Shown here: positions 8,011-17,190 of the stretch, one piece after another | Layout: each line of letters starts with the position of its first letter | Numbering within the stretch: position 1 is the first letter of the stretch | Assembly (NCBI RefSeq): GCF_030332225.1 | Contig: NZ_JAOWIF010000028.1 | Coordinates: forward strand, 992,001-1,056,000 | DNA length: 64,000 bases | Direction: 5' to 3' | DNA from: Citrobacter sp. Cu233 | Lineage (GTDB): Bacteria > Pseudomonadota > Gammaproteobacteria > Enterobacterales > Enterobacteriaceae | Program-made: the position numbers and the translations under genes | Notes under the pieces: generated by a model | The model's input: the letters and a program-made list of their open reading frames with translations, nothing else | What the model was told of the DNA's origin: nothing | The model's database searches: none

Positions 8011-9123
8011 ATGATAACAAGACGTTCATTTGTCAGGCAGAGCCTGGTGACTTCAACGAGTCTGCTACTCACCAGCATGACGGGGATCAGTTTCAGCCAG
8101 GTTGCCAGCGCTGCAGAGGGCCGCCGCTGGCAGATGCCGGATGAAGGGGCACCTCATGCTGCCACCTGGATGGCGTTTGGTGCCAGTGCGGCGATCTGGG
8201 AACCTCACCTGCTTCTCGTGGTACGGAAAAATCTGGCGCTGGTCGCGAATACCATTGCCGCCTTTGAACCCGTGAATATGCTGGTGCGCGAAGAAGACCA
8301 CGCGCTCGCGGCAAAGCTATGCGGGCCATCAGTTAACCTGCTGGTTCATCCGATTGACGACCTGTGGATCCGCGATACCGGACCGGTATTTGTGAAAAGC
8401 CCCCACGGCGTGCCCGGCGGCGTTGGATTTAACTTCAACGGCTGGGGCGAGAAGCAGGAACACGATCGCGATGCCGAAGTGGCTGAGTTTGTCACGGATC
8501 ATGCTAAAGCTGAATTTATCCGCTCAACATTGATTCTTGAAGGTGGTGGGATAGAGGTAGACGGCGAAGGGACAGCCATGATTACCGAAAGTTGTGTGCT
8601 CAATCCCAACCGCAACCCGGGCGTCAGTAAAGTTGAATGTGAAGCCGAATTAAAGCGCCTGCTGGGACTGGATAAGATCATCTGGCTACCAGGTATTGCC
8701 GGAAAGGATATTACCGACGGCCATACGGACTTTTACGCCAGGTTCACACATCCGGGTACGGTGGTAGCGGGTCTTGAGCAGGATCCATCATCGTTTGACT
8801 ACGCCGTAACTCGGCGACATCTGGAAATCTTACGCACAGCCACAGATGCAAAAGGACAACACCTGAACGTGATCACACTGGAAGGACCATCAACTATTCG
8901 CCAGAGCTATGCGAACGGTGATTTTGCCGCCGGTTATATCAATTTCTATCTGTGCAATGATGCCGTCATTGCACCGGAGTTTGGCGATAAACGCACAGAC
9001 CGTAACACGCGCGATATTTTGCAGGAGCAATTTACCGGGCGTGAGATTATTCAATTGAATATCGACGCTATCGCAGCCGGTGGCGGCGGTATTCACTGTG
9101 CGACCCAGCAACAGCCTCGTTAG
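8011..9123 (+). CDS. Tat-exported agmatine deiminase / peptidyl-arginine deiminase-like enzyme
   Basis: The 370-residue protein starts with a twin-arginine signal (MITRRSFVRQSLVTSTSLLL, cleavage probably after VASA at about 34). Folded enzyme should therefore be exported to the periplasm by Tat. The mature part carries the guanidine-modifying catalytic set of the PAD_porph/AguA family: DLWIRDTGP (Asp122), the EGGG segment near 177-180, DGHTDFYARF (His238), and GGGGIHCATQQQP with nucleophile Cys363. Family members convert agmatine to N-carbamoylputrescine and ammonia, or deiminate arginine in peptides. An exported version may generate ammonia or polyamine precursors outside the cytoplasm, which is an inference. 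It is a single gene with a large hairpin after it. Confidence 0.88.
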   Translation: MITRRSFVRQSLVTSTSLLLTSMTGISFSQVASAAEGRRWQMPDEGAPHAATWMAFGASAAIWEPHLLLVVRKNLALVANTIAAFEPVNMLVREEDHALAAKLCGPSVNLLVHPIDDLWIRDTGPVFVKSPHGVPGGVGFNFNGWGEKQEHDRDAEVAEFVTDHAKAEFIRSTLILEGGGIEVDGEGTAMITESCVLNPNRNPGVSKVECEAELKRLLGLDKIIWLPGIAGKDITDGHTDFYARFTHPGTVVAGLEQDPSSFDYAVTRRHLEILRTATDAKGQHLNVITLEGPSTIRQSYANGDFAAGYINFYLCNDAVIAPEFGDKRTDRNTRDILQEQFTGREIIQLNIDAIAAGGGGIHCATQQQPR

Positions 9124-9190
9124 CGGCTAGTTATGCCCGTCTGGGTTCAGGCGTGTTACATGTACAACAGTGATAGCATACCTACCGGAT

Positions 9191-9240
9191 GTATTCTGTT
9201 TTGCAACCTCACAACGTGAGGGGAAATGCAAACAGGATAC
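9191..9240. terminator. Large imperfect hairpin after the deiminase gene
   Basis: Nested inverted repeats GTAT / ATAC, CTGTTTTGCA / TGCAAACAG and CCTCAC / GTGAGG fold the 50-nt segment into one long stem. It starts 68 bp after the deiminase stop and probably ends or stabilises that transcript, though no clear T-run follows. Confidence 0.55.
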
Positions 9241-9990
9241 AACTCTTATCACCAATTATTCTTTCCAGCCTGAAGGTAATTTTGGAAAAGAGAAATAAAA
9301 GTATACTTTTATTATCCGAAAATTTGATATTTCGAATGAAGAAAAGCAAGGTCATCCCAAAATAATACTCACATCACATAAGTGAAATATTCTGCTCTAA
9401 TATGCTTTAAAAAAGAAAAACCGTTAAGTCATAGATAAGTTCTCGTAGTAAAAACGGCCCCTACGGATAACACTCATCGCAACTACCAATCTTAATGGTG
9501 ATTTAATTATTGACTCAGATCAATCTATATGTTCACTATTTCAGCCATGTATGAAAACAAGCATATAAAGTTAAGATAAATTCACATTGTGAATAAATCA
9601 GGTATACTCAGGACGAGCTTTTTTATGTTCAGTGAGAAGAGGAAACTCCTCTGGTAACCGCACTATTGCTCATTTCAGCATAACTTACGTCGTATGAAGG
9701 CTCAACAACCTGGTTTATGTAAACAGCATAAATTATATAAAAATCAAATAGTTCACATTAAAACAATAATAAAACAAAGTTAGTAATTGTTATTCCACCA
9801 CCAATAGTAACGCAATGAAATTAATACACCACTTAGTATTGTGGTTTTATTGTATTACCGGGGTAAAAGTTATCACGTTATAAAAAATACAGAATTTCAT
9901 TTTGCCCTATATGAAATCGCTACTTATGCGAAATTTAATCACCACACAGCTTTTTATCGTTGCTAATTTATGATTTAAGGAAAAACAAAA
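9241..9990. other. AT-rich intergenic region upstream of the srfABC-centred locus
   Basis: No plausible gene. The DNA is AT-rich throughout and must hold the promoter and control sites for the lipoprotein gene at 9991, and perhaps for the whole downstream locus. I could not single out a regulator site with confidence. Confidence 0.45.
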
Positions 9991-10728
9991 GTGAACTCTT
10001 TTAACCGAAATGCTGCTTGTCTGCTAATTTCCGCAACATTACTGCTGAGCGGTTGCGCCAATACTGGAAGCACTCTGCTGTCAGGAGCAAAACCGGATCC
10101 ACGTCTGACAACCACCGAGCAATCCCAGTTTTTTAGCGCTTCTGGCGCACAAGGTTGTGGTATTGGTGCGGTATCAGGCGCTGCGCTTGGTGCTGTAGTT
10201 GGTGCTCTGGCTGGTGACACCAAGAAAGCAATTGCAGGTGCAGCTATTGGTGGTGCAGCTGGGTGCGCAGCGGGTATGACGGCTAACTACTATCTTGATG
10301 GCCTGAAAAAAGATTATGCCTCCACAGCCGATCGCCTGCAGGCAATGGATACGGATATCAGCAAAGATACCGCTGCAGTAGAAAAATCTACCCTCGCTAT
10401 GAAACAAGTTATCAGTGAAAACCAGGCAACCTTAACCAAAATTAGCATCCAAAAAGATAAGGCTGGCTTTGATAAAGCAGGTGCTAAAACGCAATTAGCA
10501 CAAATCGATGCCAACATCAGCAAGATGAAAGAGACCGTGAAAGGCATGAAAGACAAAGAGTCTGCCTATAAGGTCGCTTTGCAAGGTCAAACTACTGCCA
10601 CATCTGCAGAGAAAACCAAGCTTGCTAATTTGAACAAAGAGTACAGCAGCCTGAATAGCAAGATTAGTGACCTGGAAAAAGAAACTAACGAGTTTTTCGA
10701 ACAACGCCAGGCTATTTCTCTGGGCTAA
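9991..10728 (+). CDS. Lipoprotein with glycine-zipper domain and coiled coil
   Basis: GTG start with AAGG ten bases upstream. A type II signal peptide ends in the lipobox LLSGC (Cys22), and the residues after Cys do not include Asp at +2, which favours the outer membrane. Residues 54-96 form a glycine/alanine zipper (GCGIGAVSGAALGAVVGALA, then GAAIGGAAGCAAG), a motif that packs in or against membranes. Residues 105-240 are rich in K, E, Q and A in heptad-like order and are probably a long periplasmic coiled coil. It leads the srfABC-centred locus but is followed by a strong terminator, so it may be made in excess over the downstream genes. Function unknown; a structural or pore-lining role is an inference. 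Confidence 0.8.
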   Translation: MNSFNRNAACLLISATLLLSGCANTGSTLLSGAKPDPRLTTTEQSQFFSASGAQGCGIGAVSGAALGAVVGALAGDTKKAIAGAAIGGAAGCAAGMTANYYLDGLKKDYASTADRLQAMDTDISKDTAAVEKSTLAMKQVISENQATLTKISIQKDKAGFDKAGAKTQLAQIDANISKMKETVKGMKDKESAYKVALQGQTTATSAEKTKLANLNKEYSSLNSKISDLEKETNEFFEQRQAISLG

Positions 10729-10735
10729 CAACTTT

Positions 10736-10762
10736 AGGCCGATAGGATTATCGGCCTTTTTT
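10736..10762 (+). terminator. Intrinsic terminator after the first lipoprotein gene
   Basis: AGGCCGATA / TATCGGCCT arms around GGAT, followed by five Ts. It probably lowers transcription into the rest of the locus rather than marking its end, because the next genes point the same way. Confidence 0.85.
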
Positions 10763-10816
10763 AGACCGCTTTGACATGTAAAGCATCGTTATTTGACTAA
10801 ATTTATGGATTATTTG

Positions 10817-11299
10817 ATGAGAAAATATCTGCTTCTCGCCACTATTGTGCTTACCGGCTGTACCACATCGCCACAGGACTGTGATTTACACGCACAAGAT
10901 CCGAGTTTTATTACCAAACTAAGCTGCGCCACATCCGGCGGTTATCGTCAGCAAGTTGATCAAAAAGAGCAGCAGGTTCGACTCAGCCAGTATGAAAATG
11001 AGTCGGCGAAGCAACAGCTGGCTTATACCCAAAACCGACAGCAGAACGTCAATCAGAAGCTGGCCGATGAACAAGCAAGGTTAAATGCCGTGCGTTCAGA
11101 CCTGTCACAGACCCTTGCACAACTGAAGTCCAGCAAAATAAAAAGCAGTGAACGCCAGAAGGAAATTCAACAATTGCAGGACTTGCAACGGCAGTCTCAG
11201 CATGCCAGTGGCGCAAGTGAAATTGCTGCAATTGAAAAGAAAGTCGCAGAAGCCAAGCAGAAAATCAAAGTTCTGGAAGAAGCAAATACCCTTCGCTAA
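10817..11299 (+). CDS. Small lipoprotein with coiled-coil region
   Basis: I take ATG 10817 (MRKYLLLATIVLTGCTTSPQ), which gives a textbook lipoprotein signal with lipobox VLTGC and acylated Cys15. An upstream in-frame ATG at 10805 is possible, but no start has a strong ribosome binding site. The mature protein (about 145 aa) has two early cysteines (DCDLH and KLSCATS), then a Q/K/E-rich heptad-like segment to the C-terminus, predicted to be a coiled coil in the periplasm. It resembles the second half of the preceding lipoprotein in style but not in sequence. Likely a partner of the envelope machine encoded downstream; function unknown. Confidence 0.75.
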   Translation: MRKYLLLATIVLTGCTTSPQDCDLHAQDPSFITKLSCATSGGYRQQVDQKEQQVRLSQYENESAKQQLAYTQNRQQNVNQKLADEQARLNAVRSDLSQTLAQLKSSKIKSSERQKEIQQLQDLQRQSQHASGASEIAAIEKKVAEAKQKIKVLEEANTLR

Positions 11300-11414
11300 G
11301 GCTGCACTAAAAGTGGCGCTGGTCACCTGACCACTTTTTCTGCTGGTGAAGAAAACGGCTCTGGCTTGCTGATATGCAGCTGCATGCATACCACGCATAC
11401 AACTCACAACAATA

Positions 11415-12572
11415 ATGATTTCGGTTATGCAACGATTAACAACTGCTGCGCCTATTGATGAAGCGACTCTGACAATCTACGAGGAGACGGTTGCGATCAT
11501 ACACCGTCATCTTCCACCGTCTCTGGCACTACTCTACGCCACTGCTCGTCGTGGTTCACAAGGACATCTGGAATGGTGGACTGAACGCCAGGGGCTGGCA
11601 AAGCCCTTTTCTGCGCTAAGCGATGCGGAACAATCCGCCGTCCAGAGTAAACGCCAGCAGTACCAGGATATTCTGGCCGGTTTGATTGAGCAGCTACTCG
11701 CACGCGGCGAAGAACATTCAGCGCATGCCTTACAAAGACTGCTAACGCATTCGCGCGATCTTAACTGCTATAGCGTAGGTGGCGAACCTGTGCTAATCAA
11801 CTGGGCCATTGTCAGTGAAGCCCCCCTACCTCCCGTGATCGTTATCCCGTGGTGGCGACGCTTCCTGCCATGGCTATTGTTGCTGTTATTGTTGCTGCTG
11901 ATCGCTTGCGCCTGGTGGTGGTGGCATAAAAATGCCTTAGCCCCGCCCCCTCCTCCGGTACATCACGATGTGCCTGCTGCTGCGCCTGCTGTCGCCCCCG
12001 CCAGCACGAACTTAACCCAGGCAAACCCCAGCATAAATCTGGAGAAACGCAAAGATTTTGGGCGGATTAAAATCAACCTGACCTGGCAACAGGGAAGCCA
12101 TAAAGAGCCTATCGACCTCGATATCGCCGCTTTTATTCGTTTTAAAAACGGCAAGATCAGTGGTGCCGAAGCGTTGAGTAAGTTCCTGGGTAACTATGAC
12201 AAACCGCCATATCTGTTGCTGCAACAAGATCTTCGTGAGGGTAACGATCAAGATGGTGAATGGCTCTTCATTAATGGCAGCCACTGGCAGGATATAGATG
12301 AGGTTCTGATTTATAGCTTCATTTACGGCGGTGCCGACAACTGGCAAGGGACCAATGCCACCATCACGATTTATGTGCCCGATCAACCCCCCATTATATC
12401 CACGCTGACTGACAGCAATCAGCGCAATAACGTTGCGGCGATAGCCAGACTCAAAAACGTCGATGGCAATATCAACGTTGAACGTCTGGACCGTTTCTTC
12501 CCTGACCGGACGTCGCTGGATAAGCACTATGGCTGGGGTTTTGAATGGACTCCTGGTGCGAGTAAAAAATAG
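11415..12572 (+). CDS. Single-pass membrane protein: SrfA-like N-domain and TerD-like C-domain
   Basis: The 385-residue protein has an N-terminal domain of about 145 residues, WWRRF before a transmembrane helix (about 150-170, LPWLLLLLLLLLIACAWWWW), a Pro/Ala linker (177-197), and a C-terminal domain (about 216-380). The C-domain has TerD-family features: IKINLTWQ, PIDLDIAAFIRFKNGKIS (DLD at 234-236), the acidic DLREGNDQDGE (272-282), a VLIYSFIYGG strand, and a RLDRFFPDRTSLDKHYGWGF ending. By the positive-inside rule that domain faces the periplasm, whereas TerD proteins are normally cytoplasmic. The N-domain resembles that of the next gene, srfA. No good ribosome binding site precedes 11415; ATG 11427 is an alternative. 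Function unknown. Confidence 0.65.
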   Translation: MISVMQRLTTAAPIDEATLTIYEETVAIIHRHLPPSLALLYATARRGSQGHLEWWTERQGLAKPFSALSDAEQSAVQSKRQQYQDILAGLIEQLLARGEEHSAHALQRLLTHSRDLNCYSVGGEPVLINWAIVSEAPLPPVIVIPWWRRFLPWLLLLLLLLLIACAWWWWHKNALAPPPPPVHHDVPAAAPAVAPASTNLTQANPSINLEKRKDFGRIKINLTWQQGSHKEPIDLDIAAFIRFKNGKISGAEALSKFLGNYDKPPYLLLQQDLREGNDQDGEWLFINGSHWQDIDEVLIYSFIYGGADNWQGTNATITIYVPDQPPIISTLTDSNQRNNVAAIARLKNVDGNINVERLDRFFPDRTSLDKHYGWGFEWTPGASKK

Positions 12573-12622
12573 CCTGCATCACTGTGGCTTATGTTAAATC
12601 ACAGCCTTACAAGGTTTAGACA

Positions 12623-14104
12623 ATGCGAAATTCGATTCAGGGACCACTGCTGCGTACCGGGCATAATTCCTCATTTAAGGCTCTGGGTGAAACGGGCTAT
12701 CCCGTTTTTAAGATGGCGTTCCAGTTACGTGAAGCAATCTACCGTCTTGATGCAGGGCGCGATTTGGCTCGTCATTTAGCTATCCCACAAAACGATCAGG
12801 GTGGTGACAGAACCGATTGGTACAGCAGCTTCCCTGGCGATGTCATCCCATGGAGCGGTGCGAGTGAAGCGGAGCGGGAATCAGCGCGCCAGCAATTTAC
12901 TGCGTTTCAAATGTCAGTGCAGGCGTTAAGTGAACAGTTACTCAATGCTGAGCAAAACGGGACCGGGGGCGATCGCCGCGTCTTCGCGCAGTTGCTGAAG
13001 TCAGTCACACATTTCCCGGATTACGAATTTGTGTATCTCGTAAACGGGATCCTGGTGATTACCTTTTGGGGGTTTGTCCATCCGGAAGGCGAACAACGTA
13101 ATCCTATGCATTGGCTGAGTCCGGCATCACTACCAGCAACCCCTCTCGCGGCCTCAACCCCTCTGGCTCCTGTAGACGCCGCCGTAACCCCGGCTGTTAC
13201 ACCTGTTGTAGATACCGTTGTGCGCAGACGCTGGAGCTGGCGCTGGCGCTGGCGCTGGTTACTCTGGTTGCTACTTGCGTTGCTGCTGCTGGCATTATTA
13301 TTAGGTCTACTACGCGGATGTGTGCCATCACTCTCCATTCCGGGGCTCCCTGCCATCGCCACGGATAAAACGGCGATCGATACGACTCCTGCCATCGAAC
13401 GTCCAGCCGTAGGCGTTTCCGATGTAACAACGCAGGTTTCCCGCACAGGTTCAGAAACCGTCGTGGGTTCAGCTGTCGTCCCTGGCATATCTGAGGGTAC
13501 TCCAGTCGATGTACAGCAAGCACTCGAACCAACATCGCCAGCTGTTCCGGCAGCGACAACAACCGCACAGGTCGGTGACGACACAATTCCACCAGCCGTT
13601 CCTGCAAGTGATGCCAACGCCGATGCGTCGACTACTCCGGCACCTCCTGCTGTACCTGGCGCCGCAGACGCTCAAACGCCACCCGCAGTTCAACCCGTCA
13701 CCACGCCGCCAGTCATCCCGGCACAGGGCACTCCGTTGACGCTTCCTCCGGCCCTTCCCGATGGCCCAGCGCAGTTTCTTAACGGCGAATGGCGCGTGAA
13801 TGGTGGTATTCAGGACAAGCTCACCGGGCGACCGTTGCAACTGCAATATAACTTTGCCCAGGGCAATGGCACCGTCAGCATACGTCAGTCCAGCGGTGTT
13901 ACCTGTCGTGGCCCTGCCAGCGGCAATGTGCAGCAAGGGGCGCTGAGTATCACCAATCCTGAGCAGATGAAATGTAGCGACGGTTCAAACTTTATTGTGC
14001 CGACAATCGAGTGCAAATCACCCGCTGCTGGCCACGCCGATTGTATTGGCAGCAATGATGGGGAAAAAACATTCCCTATTCGCATGCTTCAACCTAATTC
14101 CTGA
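12623..14104 (+). CDS. srfA: SrfA-like membrane protein
   Basis: Position directly before srfB and srfC, size (493 aa) and layout fit SrfA of the srfABC locus, named in Salmonella for SsrB-regulated factors. Residues 1-160 form a cytoplasmic domain. The basic, tryptophan-rich RRRWSWRWRWRW then leads into a Leu-rich membrane helix (about 213-231). A long Pro/Ala/Thr-rich, probably disordered periplasmic spacer follows (about 240-380). A C-terminal domain (about 385-490) has four cysteines (VTCRG, MKCSD, IECKS, ADCIG), probably two disulfides. The N-domain is visibly related to that of the preceding gene (both carry SxAE, EQLL, QLL and a VNG/VGG-x-V-x-x-W segment). AAGG lies nine bases before the ATG. 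Confidence 0.7.
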   Translation: MRNSIQGPLLRTGHNSSFKALGETGYPVFKMAFQLREAIYRLDAGRDLARHLAIPQNDQGGDRTDWYSSFPGDVIPWSGASEAERESARQQFTAFQMSVQALSEQLLNAEQNGTGGDRRVFAQLLKSVTHFPDYEFVYLVNGILVITFWGFVHPEGEQRNPMHWLSPASLPATPLAASTPLAPVDAAVTPAVTPVVDTVVRRRWSWRWRWRWLLWLLLALLLLALLLGLLRGCVPSLSIPGLPAIATDKTAIDTTPAIERPAVGVSDVTTQVSRTGSETVVGSAVVPGISEGTPVDVQQALEPTSPAVPAATTTAQVGDDTIPPAVPASDANADASTTPAPPAVPGAADAQTPPAVQPVTTPPVIPAQGTPLTLPPALPDGPAQFLNGEWRVNGGIQDKLTGRPLQLQYNFAQGNGTVSIRQSSGVTCRGPASGNVQQGALSITNPEQMKCSDGSNFIVPTIECKSPAAGHADCIGSNDGEKTFPIRMLQPNS

Positions 14105-14121
14105 ACAGGGACGAGATAACT

Positions 14122-17100
14122 ATGTTGCCTGAGATTGTATCTTTCGATCGTCAAATTACCCTCGTGGGTGACTCTGGGATCCAGTTTATGGATTTCGGAT
14201 TGTCCCTTGGCCGCCTGCCTGCTGGCGAGTTTGTCAAATTAGCAAACGGTGTACTCACCCGTTTAATTTACAACGAGCAGCGCGATTACTATTTCTATCA
14301 GCCGACCCCCGATAACATCGAGAAGGCCAAAAGCCAGTACGATATCCCTGTTGAACAGAGCCTGAAGTTGTTCGACGGCATCTGGTTACCGCTTCCTTTG
14401 TTTCGCTTTAGCCCACCGAATGTGTACCAGGAGGGACCGCTAAACTGGGCTCGTTTTCGTTTAGTCAAACTACCAGAACCCGATTTAGATGGTCATAGCC
14501 ATCGCATGACGCTGGCGATCGACACCCGTATTATGGCTAAACAGCAGGCTGCCGCTGACCTCAGCCCGAACCAGGAAGATGTGAATGCCGGGGCAACCTT
14601 CGCCGTCGCAACTGCAACCTATGCCCTAAATTGGTACCTGACTCAGGACTGGATAACCGACTGGCTCAAAGAAGTATTCAAAGAAGCGAGCAAAGGCCGG
14701 GATATCGACGAGCGTGAACAGGAACTTGCACAGCAATACCCGCTGGCACATTACCTGAACCTTCTGTCATTGATGGCGATTCCAGTCGAAGGTCTGCAAA
14801 CCCAGACTGAACCCGTCATTGAACTGCCGCAGTTCAGGGTGATCGCCAATCGGGAAACCAATGCTATTAAACCCATCGCCGTCGACCTGATACTCGACGT
14901 GGGCAACTCGCGCACCTGTGGCATTCTTATTGAAGATCACGGGCAATCAGGTTCAGGCATGAGGCATAACTATGTGCTGAAACTACGTGATCTCAGTGCC
15001 CCCGAACATATCTATACCGATCCTTTTGAAAGCCGGGTCGAATTTTCGCAAGCCTTCTTCGGCAAAGATCACTGCTCTGTACGCAGCGGTCGCCACGACG
15101 CGTTCCAGTGGCCGACTATCGCACGTATTGGTGGTGAAGCCAGCCGTCTGGCGGCTCGTCGTAAAGGCAGCGAAGGTTCAACAGGCCTATCCAGCCCTAA
15201 ACGCTATCTGTGGGATGAGAAGTTTTATGGTCAGGGTTGGCGTTTTAATGGCAGCTATGTGCAGGACAGCAATCCATTGGCAACGGCAGCACCGTTTGCC
15301 AACCTGATCGATGAAAGAGGCGAAGCCCTGCACACCATTGAAGATGAGATGGATCGCATCCCCGTCTTTACGCCACGCTACTCACGCAGTTCGCTGATGA
15401 CCTTTATGCTGGCAGAAGTTCTGACCCAGGCCATTAGTCAGATTAACAGCCCGGAGCAGCGTATTCGTCAGGGACACGCAGGGATCCCGCGTCAGCTACG
15501 CCATATTATTCTGACGGTTCCGCCTGGTATGCCCATGGCTGAACGCTGTGTGTTGGATGAACGCATGCGTCAGGCTGTCGGCCTGGTGTGGAAATCGTTA
15601 CGCTGGCACAACGGCGAGAACGATCCGTATGAGGACGTACAAGAAGAGCATACGGAAGCAAACATCAAGATCCCATTACCTAAAATCAGGGTGGAGTGGG
15701 ACGAAGCCTCCTGTGCACAGTTGGTTTACCTGTACACCGAGATTAATCAGAACTTTGCCGGTCATCCGGAAGAGTTTTTCGACGCAATTGGCCGACCAGA
15801 CCGTACCGATCGTGAAAGTATCACTATCGCGTCAATTGATATTGGCGGCGGGACCACCGATCTGGTGATCACCGATTACCGCCTCGATCATAATGGGCAC
15901 ACTGGTGGTGGTACTAACGTACATATCATCCCGCACCAGCGCTTTCGCGACAGTTTTAAGATCGCAGGTGATGACATTTTGCTGGATGTTATTCAGTCAT
16001 ACGTTCTCCCCGCTTTTGAGCAAGCCCTGCGTGAAGCCGGTGTGATGTCCACTGAAACATTGATGTCCCAGTTGTGCGGATCGCAGAATATTAGTGCAGC
16101 CGAAGCCGTGCTTCGCCAGCAACTGAGCCTGCAACTGTTCGTCCCGCTCGCATTACATATCCTGGGAACATACGAACATTACGATCCGCTTGATGAACAA
16201 ACGCATACCCTGATTAACCAACGTGTCGGCGATTTGCTACCGGTGGGTTGTATTCGTGATGAAGTCGAAGGATTCGTGCGCCGGGAAGTTCAGAAAGCGG
16301 GAGGTCCGACCGACTTTAAGCTCGCAGATATCATGCTTAATCTGCCACTCGCCAAACTCCATGGCGATCTCTGTGCAGGTAAGTTCAGCATCGATAAAGT
16401 CCTGACTGCACTCTGTGAAGTGCTGTCTTATTATCATTGCGATCTGCTGCTACTCACCGGCCGGCCATCTCAGTTACCTGGGATTCAGGCGATTATTCGT
16501 CGCAACCTTCCGTTACCGCCAGGGCGTATTCTGCCGTTACATGGTTATCAGACGGGTACCTGGTACCCGTTCCATAAAAACGGTCATATCGACGATCCGA
16601 AAAGTACGGCTTCAGTGGGTGCCATGCTCACGCAGTTGTGTGCAAACCACAGCATCCCTAACTTCCATTTCCGCACCTCAGAGCTGAAACCATATTCAAC
16701 GATTCGCCATATCGGCACCATTGATATGGATAACCTGATTCGCGATGCCGACATCGTTTATCAACATATCGAGTCTGAAAACGGGCAGATCAAGCTTCCG
16801 GCCATCACCGATGAAAATGGCGAGAAAACCACACAAAGCATCGTTATGCGTGGCGACCTGCGCTTAGGCTATCGCCAGTTGGATGCAGAACGCTGGACTG
16901 CAGCACCGCTGTATACCCTCCGTTTTAGCGAAGAAGGACGTAAAAAATTCTCTTCGGCTCAGTCCACGGATAATGGCTCCCCGTATCTCAAAGTCAGACT
17001 GACGATCGATAAGGGTAAACGAGCTCGTCAGCTTGGACTGATTAGCGATCGCCTGACGATCGCCGATGTCAGCAGCAACACCGATAAGTCATTTAGCAAA

Positions 17101-17190
17101 CGTGATTTGGATCTGGAACTCAATACGATGCCCGACAGAGGGCTCATTGATAGCCGTCACTGGCTCGATAGCGGGAGTGTTAAAAAATAA
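14122..17190 (+). CDS. srfB: SrfB: large ASKHA (actin/Hsp70-like) ATPase
   Basis: At 1022 residues it matches the SrfB family in length and content. Three ASKHA nucleotide-site motifs are readable: phosphate-1 LILDVGNSRTCGIL (about 254-267), phosphate-2 IASIDIGGGTTDLVITD (about 568-584), and an adenosine-type motif LLLLTGRPSQLPGIQAII (about 773-790). It should therefore bind ATP and cycle between two domain states like actin, FtsA or Hsp70. No signal peptide or membrane helix; expected in the cytoplasm, where it could drive or assemble the membrane partners SrfA and the TerD-like protein. The srfC ATG overlaps its stop (17187-17190), so the two are made together. Annotated as a virulence factor in many genomes, but its biochemical role is not established. 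Confidence 0.85.
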   Translation: MLPEIVSFDRQITLVGDSGIQFMDFGLSLGRLPAGEFVKLANGVLTRLIYNEQRDYYFYQPTPDNIEKAKSQYDIPVEQSLKLFDGIWLPLPLFRFSPPNVYQEGPLNWARFRLVKLPEPDLDGHSHRMTLAIDTRIMAKQQAAADLSPNQEDVNAGATFAVATATYALNWYLTQDWITDWLKEVFKEASKGRDIDEREQELAQQYPLAHYLNLLSLMAIPVEGLQTQTEPVIELPQFRVIANRETNAIKPIAVDLILDVGNSRTCGILIEDHGQSGSGMRHNYVLKLRDLSAPEHIYTDPFESRVEFSQAFFGKDHCSVRSGRHDAFQWPTIARIGGEASRLAARRKGSEGSTGLSSPKRYLWDEKFYGQGWRFNGSYVQDSNPLATAAPFANLIDERGEALHTIEDEMDRIPVFTPRYSRSSLMTFMLAEVLTQAISQINSPEQRIRQGHAGIPRQLRHIILTVPPGMPMAERCVLDERMRQAVGLVWKSLRWHNGENDPYEDVQEEHTEANIKIPLPKIRVEWDEASCAQLVYLYTEINQNFAGHPEEFFDAIGRPDRTDRESITIASIDIGGGTTDLVITDYRLDHNGHTGGGTNVHIIPHQRFRDSFKIAGDDILLDVIQSYVLPAFEQALREAGVMSTETLMSQLCGSQNISAAEAVLRQQLSLQLFVPLALHILGTYEHYDPLDEQTHTLINQRVGDLLPVGCIRDEVEGFVRREVQKAGGPTDFKLADIMLNLPLAKLHGDLCAGKFSIDKVLTALCEVLSYYHCDLLLLTGRPSQLPGIQAIIRRNLPLPPGRILPLHGYQTGTWYPFHKNGHIDDPKSTASVGAMLTQLCANHSIPNFHFRTSELKPYSTIRHIGTIDMDNLIRDADIVYQHIESENGQIKLPAITDENGEKTTQSIVMRGDLRLGYRQLDAERWTAAPLYTLRFSEEGRKKFSSAQSTDNGSPYLKVRLTIDKGKRARQLGLISDRLTIADVSSNTDKSFSKRDLDLELNTMPDRGLIDSRHWLDSGSVKK

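Noticed and set aside
13021..13936. Minus-strand frames of 136 to 198 codons opposite srfA
   Set aside because: They arise from the Pro/Ala/Thr-rich repeat codons of srfA; no start signal and biased composition.
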